This document shows positions 1 to 8,655 of a stretch of 64,000 nt of DNA, piece after piece. The stretch comes from an uncultured Ulvibacter sp. (GTDB lineage Bacteria; Bacteroidota; Bacteroidia; Flavobacteriales; Flavobacteriaceae). The number at the start of each line of letters is the position of its first letter. The stretch's first letter is position 1. Both the position numbers and the translations under genes were made by a program. The stretch lies in contig CALSSW010000004.1 of NCBI GenBank assembly GCA_943789105.1, positions 123,365-187,364 of the forward strand. Direction: 5' to 3'. The notes beneath the pieces were generated by a model. That model worked only from the letters and a program-made list of their open reading frames with translations. It did not search any database and was not told where the DNA came from.

Positions 1-109
1 GGTGTTAAAATAGTTTCAACTTCTTTTTTTGTTAATGTAGTGTATTGTGCCAATAGCCTTTATTTTAAAGTTTTCTCTAAATTAAGAAACTAGTTATTTT
101 CTGTTACTA

Positions 110-850
110 TTATTCTAGTATCTGGGTAAGCACATCACAATAGCGTTGGGCTATAAACATAGCTCCTTTTATGTTGTAATGTACATCATCGGCAAGCATA
201 GCGTCAGTAAAGCCAGAGAACATATCAACGGCTATGACCTGTGAGGTAGTGGTAGCTTTATTGTTAGCGATAATTAATATCTCATCTTGTAATTGGTTGA
301 AATAATTCAAAAGCTCCTCTGTCATGATATCGGTGCGCCCAGGAGCCATTTGTTCTATAATTAGTGTAACATTAGGATTAACATCTTGAAGTATATCTAC
401 AATCTCATTTATATTGCCTATTGCCTCATCATAGGGGAGATTTTGTAATGCATCATTCCCTCCAGGAGAACTAAATAGTACAACATCTGGTATACCTGCC
501 AAATTAAGGTCACTTTCTAATTGGTCTAAAATATCTCCAGAGGTCCAACCGCCTCTTCCTTGATGATCTGGATCAAAATTAAAATTTTCAATAACAGGGT
601 AGGAGCCAGGGTCATTCTGGGTGCCAATAAAGTCAATACTGTAGTTGTTTTCAATTAAATCTTTCCATGTTTCATACCTAAAACTCTCATATTGTGGCCT
701 ATTACCTTCAACTCTAGAGGCGCCAAGGGCCATTATTTTATTTATTGTGGTATTGGTGTTTGTGTTGGTTTGTTCTATGGGCTCATCACCACAAGAAATT
801 AGCCCCATCATTACAATCCCTATAAGTGCCCATATTTTAATTATTCTCAT
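110..850 (-). CDS. SGNH/GDSL-family esterase-like lipoprotein
   Basis: The 246-residue product starts with a lipoprotein signal ending in LISC (Cys20), followed by a Thr/Asn-rich linker, so it is probably a membrane-anchored periplasmic or surface protein. The remainder fits an SGNH hydrolase: a block I nucleophile motif reads GASRVEG (Ser about residue 45), a GGND block III supplies the Asn, and a C-terminal DDVH supplies the Asp/His. The usual GDS is GAS here, so the residue before the nucleophile is changed while the Ser, Asn and His remain. Substrate is unknown; family members deacylate sugars or lipids. Its start overlaps the end of the upstream Rieske gene by four bases, which suggests co-transcription. 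Family assignment is firm, activity is inferred. Confidence 0.8.
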   Translation of the reverse strand: MRIIKIWALIGIVMMGLISCGDEPIEQTNTNTNTTINKIMALGASRVEGNRPQYESFRYETWKDLIENNYSIDFIGTQNDPGSYPVIENFNFDPDHQGRGGWTSGDILDQLESDLNLAGIPDVVLFSSPGGNDALQNLPYDEAIGNINEIVDILQDVNPNVTLIIEQMAPGRTDIMTEELLNYFNQLQDEILIIANNKATTTSQVIAVDMFSGFTDAMLADDVHYNIKGAMFIAQRYCDVLTQILE

Positions 851-1944
851 AGTGTATTATTGTTTAGATATTTGGCAAGCAAGCCATGAAAATGATGTAC
901 TCCTTTTTCTCGTGTAGGAGAAAAACGGCCCGAGGTGTAAAATTTAGACTGCAGGCCTTTTTGGACCCCCTCTACAACAAACTCATCTTCACGCTCAACT
1001 TTATCCAAAAGCGCTCCAGCCCCTTGATTAATTTTACTTTCATCATACACATAGGTTATAAAAGATACTTTGGTTTTGTGCAAAGAGATAGGTTTTACAA
1101 TATTTATAGAAAGCCCCCAAGGATAAAAGTTAAACATCATGTTAGGAAACACCCAATAGTAATAAGCGGCAACGTTTTTGCCATAATCTGGATGGCCTTC
1201 TGGCAAATCAAAAACCTCTTCACCTCCCTCATTATAGCCTATTTGTAAATTAAAGTGCTCATAAATTTCTGTTTTATAAGATCCGTAATCTAACGCTTTG
1301 TTTAAGTCCTCGTGTACAAAAGGGATATGGAATCCTTCTAGGTAATTGTCACAATACAGTGCCCAATGGCAATTAATGATATAATCTTTATTAGCACTTG
1401 TGTCAAGTTTAAACTCATGTAAAGGTAAAAAGCCAACACGCTTGTTCATTATATCTATAACCTTAGAAAAATCAAAGACAGGGTCTAGACCAACAAATAA
1501 GTGACTACACCAGTTATGTAGCTTAAAGTGATGTAAACCATCACATGGTCTAGGAAAATCTTTTGCCTTTTCAAACTCAGGCATACTTTTAAATTTGCCA
1601 TCAAGCTCAAAACGTCTTCCATGATACATACAGGTTAATTGCTTCATTTTTCCTGGATAATGCGCTACTATATTACCTCTGTGTGTACATACATTGCTGA
1701 TACAAGAAATAGTATTCTCTTTATCTCTAACTAGCATCATAGGCTCTGCTATAAAATTGTCTAGAAGAGTAAAGGGATATACAGACTCCACCAGTGGTAT
1801 GTTGGTGTTAGCATCACCAACCCATTGCCATGTTTTATCAAAAACACGCTCTTTAATGGCGTCAAATACTTCTTGACTTCTATAAAAAGTTGCAGGAAGT
1901 GTCTGGGCACTAGTAATATCTGGGTTGATATAGAATTTTTCCAT
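847..1944 (-). CDS. Rieske non-heme iron oxygenase, alpha-subunit type
   Basis: The 365-residue protein has the Rieske [2Fe-2S] ligands as CTH (Cys86, His88) and CMYH (Cys104, His107). In the C-terminal catalytic half a DNYLEGFHIPFVH stretch supplies the two His of the mononuclear iron facial triad. This is the architecture of aromatic-ring-hydroxylating oxygenase alpha subunits, which need an electron-donor reductase. None is encoded nearby, so the substrate cannot be read from context. Relatives include choline/carnitine and glycine-betaine type oxygenases as well as ring hydroxylases. The gene lies 15 bases after an amino acid permease and overlaps the SGNH lipoprotein, forming a probable three-gene transcription unit. 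A role in using an amine or amino-acid-like compound is only a guess from the permease. Confidence 0.85.
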   Translation of the reverse strand: MEKFYINPDITSAQTLPATFYRSQEVFDAIKERVFDKTWQWVGDANTNIPLVESVYPFTLLDNFIAEPMMLVRDKENTISCISNVCTHRGNIVAHYPGKMKQLTCMYHGRRFELDGKFKSMPEFEKAKDFPRPCDGLHHFKLHNWCSHLFVGLDPVFDFSKVIDIMNKRVGFLPLHEFKLDTSANKDYIINCHWALYCDNYLEGFHIPFVHEDLNKALDYGSYKTEIYEHFNLQIGYNEGGEEVFDLPEGHPDYGKNVAAYYYWVFPNMMFNFYPWGLSINIVKPISLHKTKVSFITYVYDESKINQGAGALLDKVEREDEFVVEGVQKGLQSKFYTSGRFSPTREKGVHHFHGLLAKYLNNNTL

Positions 1945-1959
1945 AGTAGCGTATTAGAT

Positions 1960-3240
1960 TTATTTTTTTATTTTAATATAGAAAGGTACACCAATTGCCA
2001 GTAATACAATACCCCAACTAATAGTTTCTATACCACACCCTATAATTACCCATATGCAAAATAATAGTGTAGTGTAAGACAGTAGTTTTTTACTCAAGGA
2101 AATAGTATCTTCTTTCTTTCGCTCTAAAATAAGAAAACTAATGGTAGATAACAAGTAGGGGGTTAGCACAGATAGCGTTGAGAGCTTCATCATAAAAGTA
2201 AAAGCTTCAATGAGTCCTTTTGTATAATTGAGCCCCATTAAAATAGAGGCTAAAATGCTGGATAGTATGATCCCTGAAATTGGAGCACCATGGGTGTTTG
2301 TTTTTCCAAATATTTTTGGAAATAATGTGTCCTGAGCTGCTGCCATTGGTATTTGTCCTTGGATAAGTATCCACCCATTTAGTGCACCAAGGGTTGCTAT
2401 AACGGCACCAGCTGCAACAATGTACTTTGCCCAATCTCCCCAAAACACACCAGCAGCATCTGCAAATGGCGCGTTTGATTGGGTTAGCACATCTGGTGGT
2501 ATGATACCCATAATAGCAATAGAGCTCATAATATACACTACAATTGTTATCAGCGTGCCTGCCATGGTAGCCTTTTTTATAATCGTATCTGCATTTACAA
2601 TATGTTTGCTTGCTATAGTAGCACTTTCCATTCCTAAAAAGGCAAATAAGGTTAAGGTGGTGGTAATTGTAATGGCAGAAAAGCTAGAGCTACCACTTAA
2701 GTTAATTGGAAAAAAATGATCTGTATTTAGATAAAAAACACCAATTAATCCTACAAGGGTTATGGGTACAATCTTTAGTATGGTAGTTAATACTTGTACC
2801 AGCGCTATTGTTTTTAAGGCTTTAGAATTAATCCAAGTAAAAAACCAAATAACACCCAAACCTGTGGCAATAGCTGCAAATTTGTTTTCGCCAAGAACAG
2901 GAAAAAACACCTCTAAATAACCAACTAGAGCAACGGCAATAGCCGCATTGGTACACCAAATAGAAATCCAATATCCCCAAGCAACTAAAAATCCAGGAAG
3001 CTCTCCAAGACCAAGTCTAGTGTAGGCGTATGGACCACCAATGGTATTGGGTGCTATACGTCCCAGATTTCCAAACACTTTTGCAAGCAGTAACGCCCCA
3101 AGAGAAGAAAACAACCAACCCAACAGGCTAATAGAACCGTATGCTGCCAATGATGCAGGTAGCAGGAAAACTCCTGATCCTATCATGTTACCAGCTACTA
3201 GGGAAGTGCTAGACCAAAATCCGATTTTTTTATCACTCAT
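1960..3240 (-). CDS. APC-superfamily amino acid permease/antiporter
   Basis: This is a 426-residue polytopic inner-membrane protein with about twelve hydrophobic segments. Near the N-terminus it has the GSGVFLLPA loop, typical of the unwound first helix of amino acid-polyamine-organocation transporters such as AdiC and YjeH. Length fits the family. Substrate specificity cannot be decided by eye; basic amino acids or their amines are common for this subgroup. It is the first gene of a minus-strand run leading into the Rieske oxygenase 15 bases downstream, so imported substrate and oxygenase substrate may be related (inference). Confidence 0.85.
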   Translation of the reverse strand: MSDKKIGFWSSTSLVAGNMIGSGVFLLPASLAAYGSISLLGWLFSSLGALLLAKVFGNLGRIAPNTIGGPYAYTRLGLGELPGFLVAWGYWISIWCTNAAIAVALVGYLEVFFPVLGENKFAAIATGLGVIWFFTWINSKALKTIALVQVLTTILKIVPITLVGLIGVFYLNTDHFFPINLSGSSSFSAITITTTLTLFAFLGMESATIASKHIVNADTIIKKATMAGTLITIVVYIMSSIAIMGIIPPDVLTQSNAPFADAAGVFWGDWAKYIVAAGAVIATLGALNGWILIQGQIPMAAAQDTLFPKIFGKTNTHGAPISGIILSSILASILMGLNYTKGLIEAFTFMMKLSTLSVLTPYLLSTISFLILERKKEDTISLSKKLLSYTTLLFCIWVIIGCGIETISWGIVLLAIGVPFYIKIKK

Positions 3241-3340
3241 GTTAACTTAGGGTATATTTCTAGGAATTTCATGACATACGATCAAAAATTAATAGTGTAA
3301 AAGCCCTTTGCCAAGATAGTAGAAATAAGTTAACTTTAAT

Positions 3341-4630
3341 TTACAATAACAAGAATGCTTTTAAATCACTATAGTTTGAAATTGTGGTTGCCACTTTTTT
3401 GTTTGCTATGACAGCTTGTATTTGTTTTGGTAAGTCCTGTTTTGTTTTAACAACCTGTTCAACAACATCTAGGAACTTGGTAGGATGTGCTGTTTCTAAA
3501 AACACACAATGCGCCTTTGTATTTTTTTCTAAATATGTCTTACAGCCTAAATAGCCAACCGCTCCATGAGGGTCTGCCACATAGCCGTGCTTGGTATAGA
3601 TATCAAACATAGCCACTCTTGTTTGGGTATTGTTAAAACTAAAGGAAGATAAATTTTTTTGTAAACTGTCAAATTTATTTTTATAAATTTCTTGGATTCT
3701 AATAAAGTTGCTAGGATCTCCAACATCCATGGCATTGCTAATGGTTTGCACAGATTTCACAGGCGTGTACAGCTGTGTTTTTAGATATCTTGTCACCACA
3801 TTATTATCGTTATTAGCCGCTATGAAATGCTTGATAGGAAGCCCTAATTGTTGTGCCATCATACCTGCACATACATTTCCGAAATTTCCACTTGGCACAG
3901 AAAAAACAATATCTTTATGTGTTTTATACAGTTTTTTATAGGCAAAGAAAAAGTAAAACATTTGAGGCAACCAACGCGCCACATTAATTGAGTTTGCAGA
4001 GGTTAATTGTATTTTATTGGTAATATCTTTATCTAAAAAAGCATTTTTAACCATGGCTTGACAATCATCAAAGGTGCCCTGCACTTCCAGGGCGCTTATG
4101 TTTTGCCCAAGGCTTGTTATTTGCTTTTCTTGGATATCACTTACTTTTTTGCTTGGATATAGTATCACTACATTAACATCTTTAACCCCTAAAAAACCAT
4201 TGGCTACCGCTGCTCCTGTATCTCCAGAGGTCGCTACCAATACAGTCACTTGGTTTGTGCCCCTATTAAAATACCCTAAACAACGTGCCATAAAACGCGC
4301 TCCAACATCTTTAAATGCCATGGTTGGTCCATGGAAGAGCTCCAGGGTTGATATGTTTTTACTCAGCGATACAACAGGGAAATCAAAGCATAGGGTTTCT
4401 TCTATTATTTTTTTTAGAATACCCTCAGGTATTTCAGGTGTTACAAACTGTTTTATGGCCTCAAAAGCAATCTCAACATTAGATAAGGTATCTATGTTCT
4501 TAAAAAACGACTTTGATAAGGGTGTTATTTTTTTAGGGAAATATAGTCCTTTATCATCTGCCAATCCTTTAATAACAGCATCTTTAAAAGATACTTCTTT
4601 GGCTTTTCTATTTAAGCTATAATACTTCAT
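3341..4630 (-). CDS. thrC: threonine synthase
   Basis: This 429-residue PLP enzyme converts O-phosphohomoserine to threonine. The cofactor lysine lies in GPTMAFKDVGARF (Lys107), and the ATSGDTGAA and SVPSGNFGN segments match the phosphate-binding loops of the fold-type II threonine synthase family. Length is normal for the bacterial short form. In many flavobacteria thrC follows thrA and thrB. Here the upstream neighbour is a PLP enzyme of the Cys/Met metabolism family and no homoserine kinase or aspartokinase is in the window. The 134-base gap upstream suggests its own promoter, but I could not find a clear -7 element. Confidence 0.95.
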   Translation of the reverse strand: MKYYSLNRKAKEVSFKDAVIKGLADDKGLYFPKKITPLSKSFFKNIDTLSNVEIAFEAIKQFVTPEIPEGILKKIIEETLCFDFPVVSLSKNISTLELFHGPTMAFKDVGARFMARCLGYFNRGTNQVTVLVATSGDTGAAVANGFLGVKDVNVVILYPSKKVSDIQEKQITSLGQNISALEVQGTFDDCQAMVKNAFLDKDITNKIQLTSANSINVARWLPQMFYFFFAYKKLYKTHKDIVFSVPSGNFGNVCAGMMAQQLGLPIKHFIAANNDNNVVTRYLKTQLYTPVKSVQTISNAMDVGDPSNFIRIQEIYKNKFDSLQKNLSSFSFNNTQTRVAMFDIYTKHGYVADPHGAVGYLGCKTYLEKNTKAHCVFLETAHPTKFLDVVEQVVKTKQDLPKQIQAVIANKKVATTISNYSDLKAFLLL

Positions 4631-4765
4631 TTTTTTATTAAATATCCTAGACCGTTTATCTACTCTAGACTATATTCAAAGCACGCAAACCACTATGGTT
4701 TTGCACAATGAAAAGGTAAATAACATTATGTAAATAATCACAACCTTTAGTAAATCACTAGCAGT

Positions 4766-6607
4766 TTAAATACTTTGAACAAAATCTAAAAATACTTTTT
4801 TATGAAGTGCTAGATTTATCTGTGGAGATACTGAAACGCGCGCTATATAATCTTTATCTCCTTCTTTGGTAGTGCCTTGGGTAGATGTGGCCGGAATGGT
4901 CCAGTAACAACCCTTTAATTGCCCATAACTCACACAGTATTTGCTTTGATCTGGTATTTGTGTAATCATGGCCTTAATGAGTTTATGGTTTAACGCTCTT
5001 TTATAGGTTTCCTTCTCTTGTGCTGTATTTCCTTTGGTAGGTAGGTCTAAAGAAAATACAGAGGGAGTAAAGCCTTGATTTGCTAATGCCTGAGACACAA
5101 AGTTGATTTTTGCCTGTGGTAACACCTTTTCAATAAAGTTTACAAATTCACGGGTGTTTTTATAGGCGTCTTTTATTCTTTGATTCATGGATGGTAATTG
5201 TTTTGCAAGTATATCATACTGTAAATCTGTAGCTTCATTATCACAAAGCTCAAGATGTAATGCAATTTTACTTGTAAACACATCCCCTTTTTTATTTGCA
5301 ATACAATATCCTGCAGTACATAGTCCTCCACTTGGAAATTTAGATCCACTGGCGTATGCTATTGCCTTAACACCAGATAGGGTAGCACCATCACTTAAAA
5401 AGTGCAGGTTAGGGCAAAATGTTTGGTCTAATATAAATACAGGGTCTATTGCTTTTTCACCACTAGAGGTCTTTCTTGAAGCGCTTAACACTTTTTTAAG
5501 CGCTTCAAGATCTGGAACTTCAACCCTTGGGTTTGTGGGTATTTCTGCGATTATATATGCTATGGCATCTTGCTGCGCAATTTTTGCCAATACAGTATCA
5601 ATACTTTGCACCATATCATTGTCTCCATCTACGGGTAAATCGACCACTTCAACACAATCTATAGCGGCTGCAACCCTTCTTGCCTGGTCGTTTGTGCCGC
5701 CATAACAGTTTGGAGGTACTACAAATTTTATGGCTTTGCCCATATGGTTTTGCATTGCATGTTCTACAAGGCCCATCATAATTGCATATTGGATAGACAA
5801 TCCACTTGAACCTACAAGTGGTCTTGTGTTTGTGTCTGTAATAGTTTTTATACTAGAGAGAACAGCTGCTTTATTTGCCTCTAAGGTAGTTGTTGTTTTT
5901 TTTACAGAAATGTGTAAAAGTTTTTGCAATGCTACCAGACAGTTAGCAGGAGTCATGGCTATAGACTCTCTTCTTCGAACATGTTGTATGTGAGAAATAT
6001 AAGACTTATTGTGATCTCCATTAACTAGCAAAACACTACCAAGGCTCTTATATATAGTTACATGAAAGTCAATATTTTTATGAAAATCTAATGTTGTCAC
6101 ATCCTTATTTTCTGAAATAAAAATGGTACTGCCATCAAAAGATTCAATAACCTCTGGTGTATTTAAACGTTTTAGACTAAAGGTATATCCATATACTTGT
6201 TTTAGTACCTCTAGGTGTTTTAAATTTGGTTGCTCATGGGTGTAAACAATTTGGGTGCTTTTTTTCTCTAGTGCATTTTGTCTTAAAATGGCTAATAGTG
6301 GCATTGTTTTAGAAGAAAAACCAATAACATTTTTTGAATCTAGGTTGTATGTTTTTGCTATACTCCATTCTAAAAAGCATGACAAAGGGTGTCCTAGCCT
6401 AATGTAATCATAGGCAGTTGGTAGCTTTTCAAGTGCTTTTAATGAGAAGTTATTTGCTTTGTATAGTGCTTCAAGTGTATTTGTAAATTCGGTTTTAGCC
6501 AACCCTTCATTATAAATATCAAGCCGGTGTGTAGTTGAATGTAACCATCCTGAGGGCATATTTTCTAGGACATTTTTAATGAAATATTTTAGATGTTTAT
6601 GCTCCAT
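4766..6607 (-). CDS. long Cys/Met-metabolism PLP-dependent enzyme
   Basis: The 613-residue protein has a C-terminal two thirds that resembles the gamma-family of PLP enzymes (cystathionine gamma-synthase, beta-lyase, methionine gamma-lyase). A SGSKFPSGG motif holds the likely cofactor lysine, an ILDQTFCP strand supplies the cofactor-ring Asp, and a GSSGLSIQ glycine loop lies earlier. Usual members are about 400 residues; this one carries about 200 extra N-terminal residues without a recognisable motif, which are predicted to be globular. The exact reaction is unknown, though sulfur amino acid or homoserine-derived substrates are plausible. It lies directly upstream of thrC, which shares phosphohomoserine chemistry with this family, so a link to homoserine metabolism is possible (inference). 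Confidence 0.75.
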   Translation of the reverse strand: MEHKHLKYFIKNVLENMPSGWLHSTTHRLDIYNEGLAKTEFTNTLEALYKANNFSLKALEKLPTAYDYIRLGHPLSCFLEWSIAKTYNLDSKNVIGFSSKTMPLLAILRQNALEKKSTQIVYTHEQPNLKHLEVLKQVYGYTFSLKRLNTPEVIESFDGSTIFISENKDVTTLDFHKNIDFHVTIYKSLGSVLLVNGDHNKSYISHIQHVRRRESIAMTPANCLVALQKLLHISVKKTTTTLEANKAAVLSSIKTITDTNTRPLVGSSGLSIQYAIMMGLVEHAMQNHMGKAIKFVVPPNCYGGTNDQARRVAAAIDCVEVVDLPVDGDNDMVQSIDTVLAKIAQQDAIAYIIAEIPTNPRVEVPDLEALKKVLSASRKTSSGEKAIDPVFILDQTFCPNLHFLSDGATLSGVKAIAYASGSKFPSGGLCTAGYCIANKKGDVFTSKIALHLELCDNEATDLQYDILAKQLPSMNQRIKDAYKNTREFVNFIEKVLPQAKINFVSQALANQGFTPSVFSLDLPTKGNTAQEKETYKRALNHKLIKAMITQIPDQSKYCVSYGQLKGCYWTIPATSTQGTTKEGDKDYIARVSVSPQINLALHKKVFLDFVQSI

Positions 6608-6662
6608 GCTTTACTATATATAAAAGTGTAAATTTATAAAATAGACGCGTTTTTTTTCTTTT

Positions 6663-6695
6663 TTTGTGACAATAAATTTTAAAAGAGTATATTAC
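6663..6695 (+). promoter_or_regulatory. candidate promoter for small lipoprotein gene
   Basis: A TTTG at 6663-6666 is followed after 21 bases by TATATTAC at 6688-6695. This matches the Bacteroidota -33/-7 spacing but only the TA and two of the four bases of the TAnnTTTG consensus. It lies 30 bases before the start codon. Confidence 0.3.
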
Positions 6696-6725
6696 AATTT
6701 AATAATCCAATTAAATAAATAAAAC

Positions 6726-7262
6726 ATGAAAAATTTAAAATTAATTTTATTAGCAATAGTAGTAAGTTTAGCAGGTGTCTCTTGTAGTAGTGATGATGAT
6801 GATAATAATAATAATAATAATGGGTCATCTTCAAATTCAATGAATATAGAAGGAGTAGAGTCTGATATTTCAGAAGCAGTTTTAATTGAATACGGCGAAA
6901 ACGAAGATGGTTCTTACGATTGGGATGTTGTCTTATTAGGAGAAGGTTTAATTGTAAACAATCAAGATCTTGATGGTTCTGGTGCTACATTATATCTTGA
7001 TTTAAACACAAATAACGCTGATGGTCTTAGGGCTGGAACCTATACTTTCTCTCCAAATTATGAAAGAGAAGAATTTACTTGGGTAGCAATTGAAGGTTGT
7101 CAGAATTCTGATGGACTTGAATGCCAGTCTGGATTTAGCCAAGGTCAAGACGGTACAGTTGTTATTACTGGTTCAGGATCTAATACTACCATAGAAGTAA
7201 CAGTAACAACAAATGGAGGTAATATAAGCGCTAATTACACAGGAGGTTTTATTTCTCTTTAA
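6726..7262 (+). CDS. small secreted lipoprotein, unknown function
   Basis: The 178-residue protein begins with a clear lipoprotein signal ending in GVSC (about Cys20). An acidic and Asn-rich linker (SSDDDD then six Asn) follows, encoded by GAT and AAT trinucleotide runs. An acidic linker just after the acylated Cys resembles flavobacterial lipoprotein export signals for the cell surface. The rest is Gly/Thr/Asn-rich and beta-prone, with two Cys (in EGCQ and LECQ) that could form a disulfide. No family was recognised. It is monocistronic, with a strong terminator right after the stop. Confidence 0.7.
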   Translation: MKNLKLILLAIVVSLAGVSCSSDDDDNNNNNNGSSSNSMNIEGVESDISEAVLIEYGENEDGSYDWDVVLLGEGLIVNNQDLDGSGATLYLDLNTNNADGLRAGTYTFSPNYEREEFTWVAIEGCQNSDGLECQSGFSQGQDGTVVITGSGSNTTIEVTVTTNGGNISANYTGGFISL

Positions 7263-7290
7263 TGTAAAGTACTAAAAAGCTAAATTTAAA

Positions 7291-7325
7291 AATAAAAGCC
7301 TCATTAAAATGAGGCTTTTATTTTG
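7291..7325. terminator. bidirectional intrinsic terminator
   Basis: A perfect 14-base-pair stem (7291-7304 with 7309-7322) with a four-base loop has T-rich tails on both strands. It sits between the convergent lipoprotein gene and ammonium transporter gene and can serve both. Confidence 0.85.
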
Positions 7326-7346
7326 TCATGCTACTGTTAAAATTAT

Positions 7347-8624
7347 TTATTCTAATTTTTCTCCGTGCTGGCTCAAATCAAGCCCTCTTTCTTCTTGATC
7401 TTCTCTTACACGCATTGTTAATACCCTGTCAACAATCATGTACAGTAGGTAACTTCCAAAAAAGCAATACACCGATACAAGTACCAATCCTAAAAGGTGG
7501 TACAAAAATGTATCTGTTTGACCGTATATAAGCCCCACCTGTTTTGCAAACACAGCTGTAAGTAACATACCAACAATGCCACCAACACCGTGGCTTGGAA
7601 AAACATCAAGGGTGTCATCAACGTTGCTTTTGTTTTTTAAGTGGATGGCATAGTTTGAAATAATAGCCGCTATAAATCCAATAAACATGGATTGGCCAAT
7701 ATTAACAAAACCTGCCGCTGGTGTAATAGCCACCAGACCTACTACAGCACCAATACAGGCGCCTACTGCAGACATTTTTCTTCCCAGCATTCTTTCATAG
7801 AAAATCCAAGTAATCATTGCAGTTGCAGAGGCTATATTAGTGTTTGCAAATGCAATTACTGCATCTGAGTTTGCTCCAAGGGCAGAACCAGCATTAAATC
7901 CAAACCATCCAAACCAAAGTAGTCCAGTTCCTAGAATTACATATGGAACATTTGCAGGACTTTCTATTATCTCCTTTCTTTTACCTAAAAATAAAGCACC
8001 AGCAAGGGCAGCAAATCCTGCAGACATATGTACCACGGTTCCTCCTGCAAAATCTAAAATACCCCAATTTCTAAAAAGACCATTTGGATGCCACGTCATG
8101 TGTGCAAGGGGGCTATATATAAGTAGGCTAAAAAGCACCATAAAAAAGATATAACTTCTAAAGCGAACACGACCTGCAAAACTGCCAGTAATTAAAGCTG
8201 GTGTAATAATTGCAAATTTTAATTGAAATAGCGCGAAAAGTAAAAACGGTATTGTTGAAGAAAAATCTGAGTTTGGTTCTAGCCCTACATTGTTAAATGC
8301 AAAATAGGTGAGAGGATTACCTATAATACCTCCAATACTATCACCAAATGCTAAACTAAAACCGACCAACACCCAAAGAATACTAATCACACCAAGTGCA
8401 ATGAAACTTTGAAGCATCGTAGAAATGATGTTTTTCTTAGATACCATGCCTCCATAAAAGAATGATAACCCTGGGGTCATCAGTAATACAAATGCACTAG
8501 CTACTATCATCCAAGCAGTGTCCCCAGAATCTATTGTAGCTGTTAATTCCTGGTAATTACTTGCACTATACACACAAATAATAACGATTACTAGTAATAC
8601 GAAGAAGTAGATTTTTTTTCCCAT
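7347..8624 (-). CDS. amtB: ammonium transporter
   Basis: The 425-residue inner-membrane protein has about eleven hydrophobic helices and the Amt/Rh hallmarks: an early TPGLSFFYGG loop, the DFAGGTVVHMSAG segment carrying the first pore His, and FPSHGVGG carrying the second pore His. It conducts ammonium into the cell. Amt genes are normally partnered with a PII protein gene (glnK/glnB); none is present next to it. Instead it follows FabI-like and FabH-like genes on the same strand with 31-base spacing, so it may be co-transcribed with them. The N-terminal hydrophobic segment before the first core helix could be a cleaved signal, as in E. coli AmtB. Confidence 0.95.
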   Translation of the reverse strand: MGKKIYFFVLLVIVIICVYSASNYQELTATIDSGDTAWMIVASAFVLLMTPGLSFFYGGMVSKKNIISTMLQSFIALGVISILWVLVGFSLAFGDSIGGIIGNPLTYFAFNNVGLEPNSDFSSTIPFLLFALFQLKFAIITPALITGSFAGRVRFRSYIFFMVLFSLLIYSPLAHMTWHPNGLFRNWGILDFAGGTVVHMSAGFAALAGALFLGKRKEIIESPANVPYVILGTGLLWFGWFGFNAGSALGANSDAVIAFANTNIASATAMITWIFYERMLGRKMSAVGACIGAVVGLVAITPAAGFVNIGQSMFIGFIAAIISNYAIHLKNKSNVDDTLDVFPSHGVGGIVGMLLTAVFAKQVGLIYGQTDTFLYHLLGLVLVSVYCFFGSYLLYMIVDRVLTMRVREDQEERGLDLSQHGEKLE

Positions 8625-8655
8625 ATGGCAAACTATTTATTTAAAATTTAATGTC

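Noticed and set aside
1-53. Possible minus-strand gene fragment starting with TTG at 53
   Set aside because: Only 17 codons fall in the window, the start would be TTG and no promoter or motif supports it.
645-917. Plus-strand reading frames opposite minus-strand genes (this and many others)
   Set aside because: They are antisense to genes with clear protein families and show no family motif of their own.
4630-4766. Threonine operon with homoserine kinase and aspartokinase
   Set aside because: Only thrC is present; the neighbour is a Cys/Met-family PLP enzyme and nothing resembles thrA or thrB.
6792-6821. Phase variation by slipped-strand repeat
   Set aside because: Trinucleotide repeat changes keep the frame, so on/off switching is not expected.
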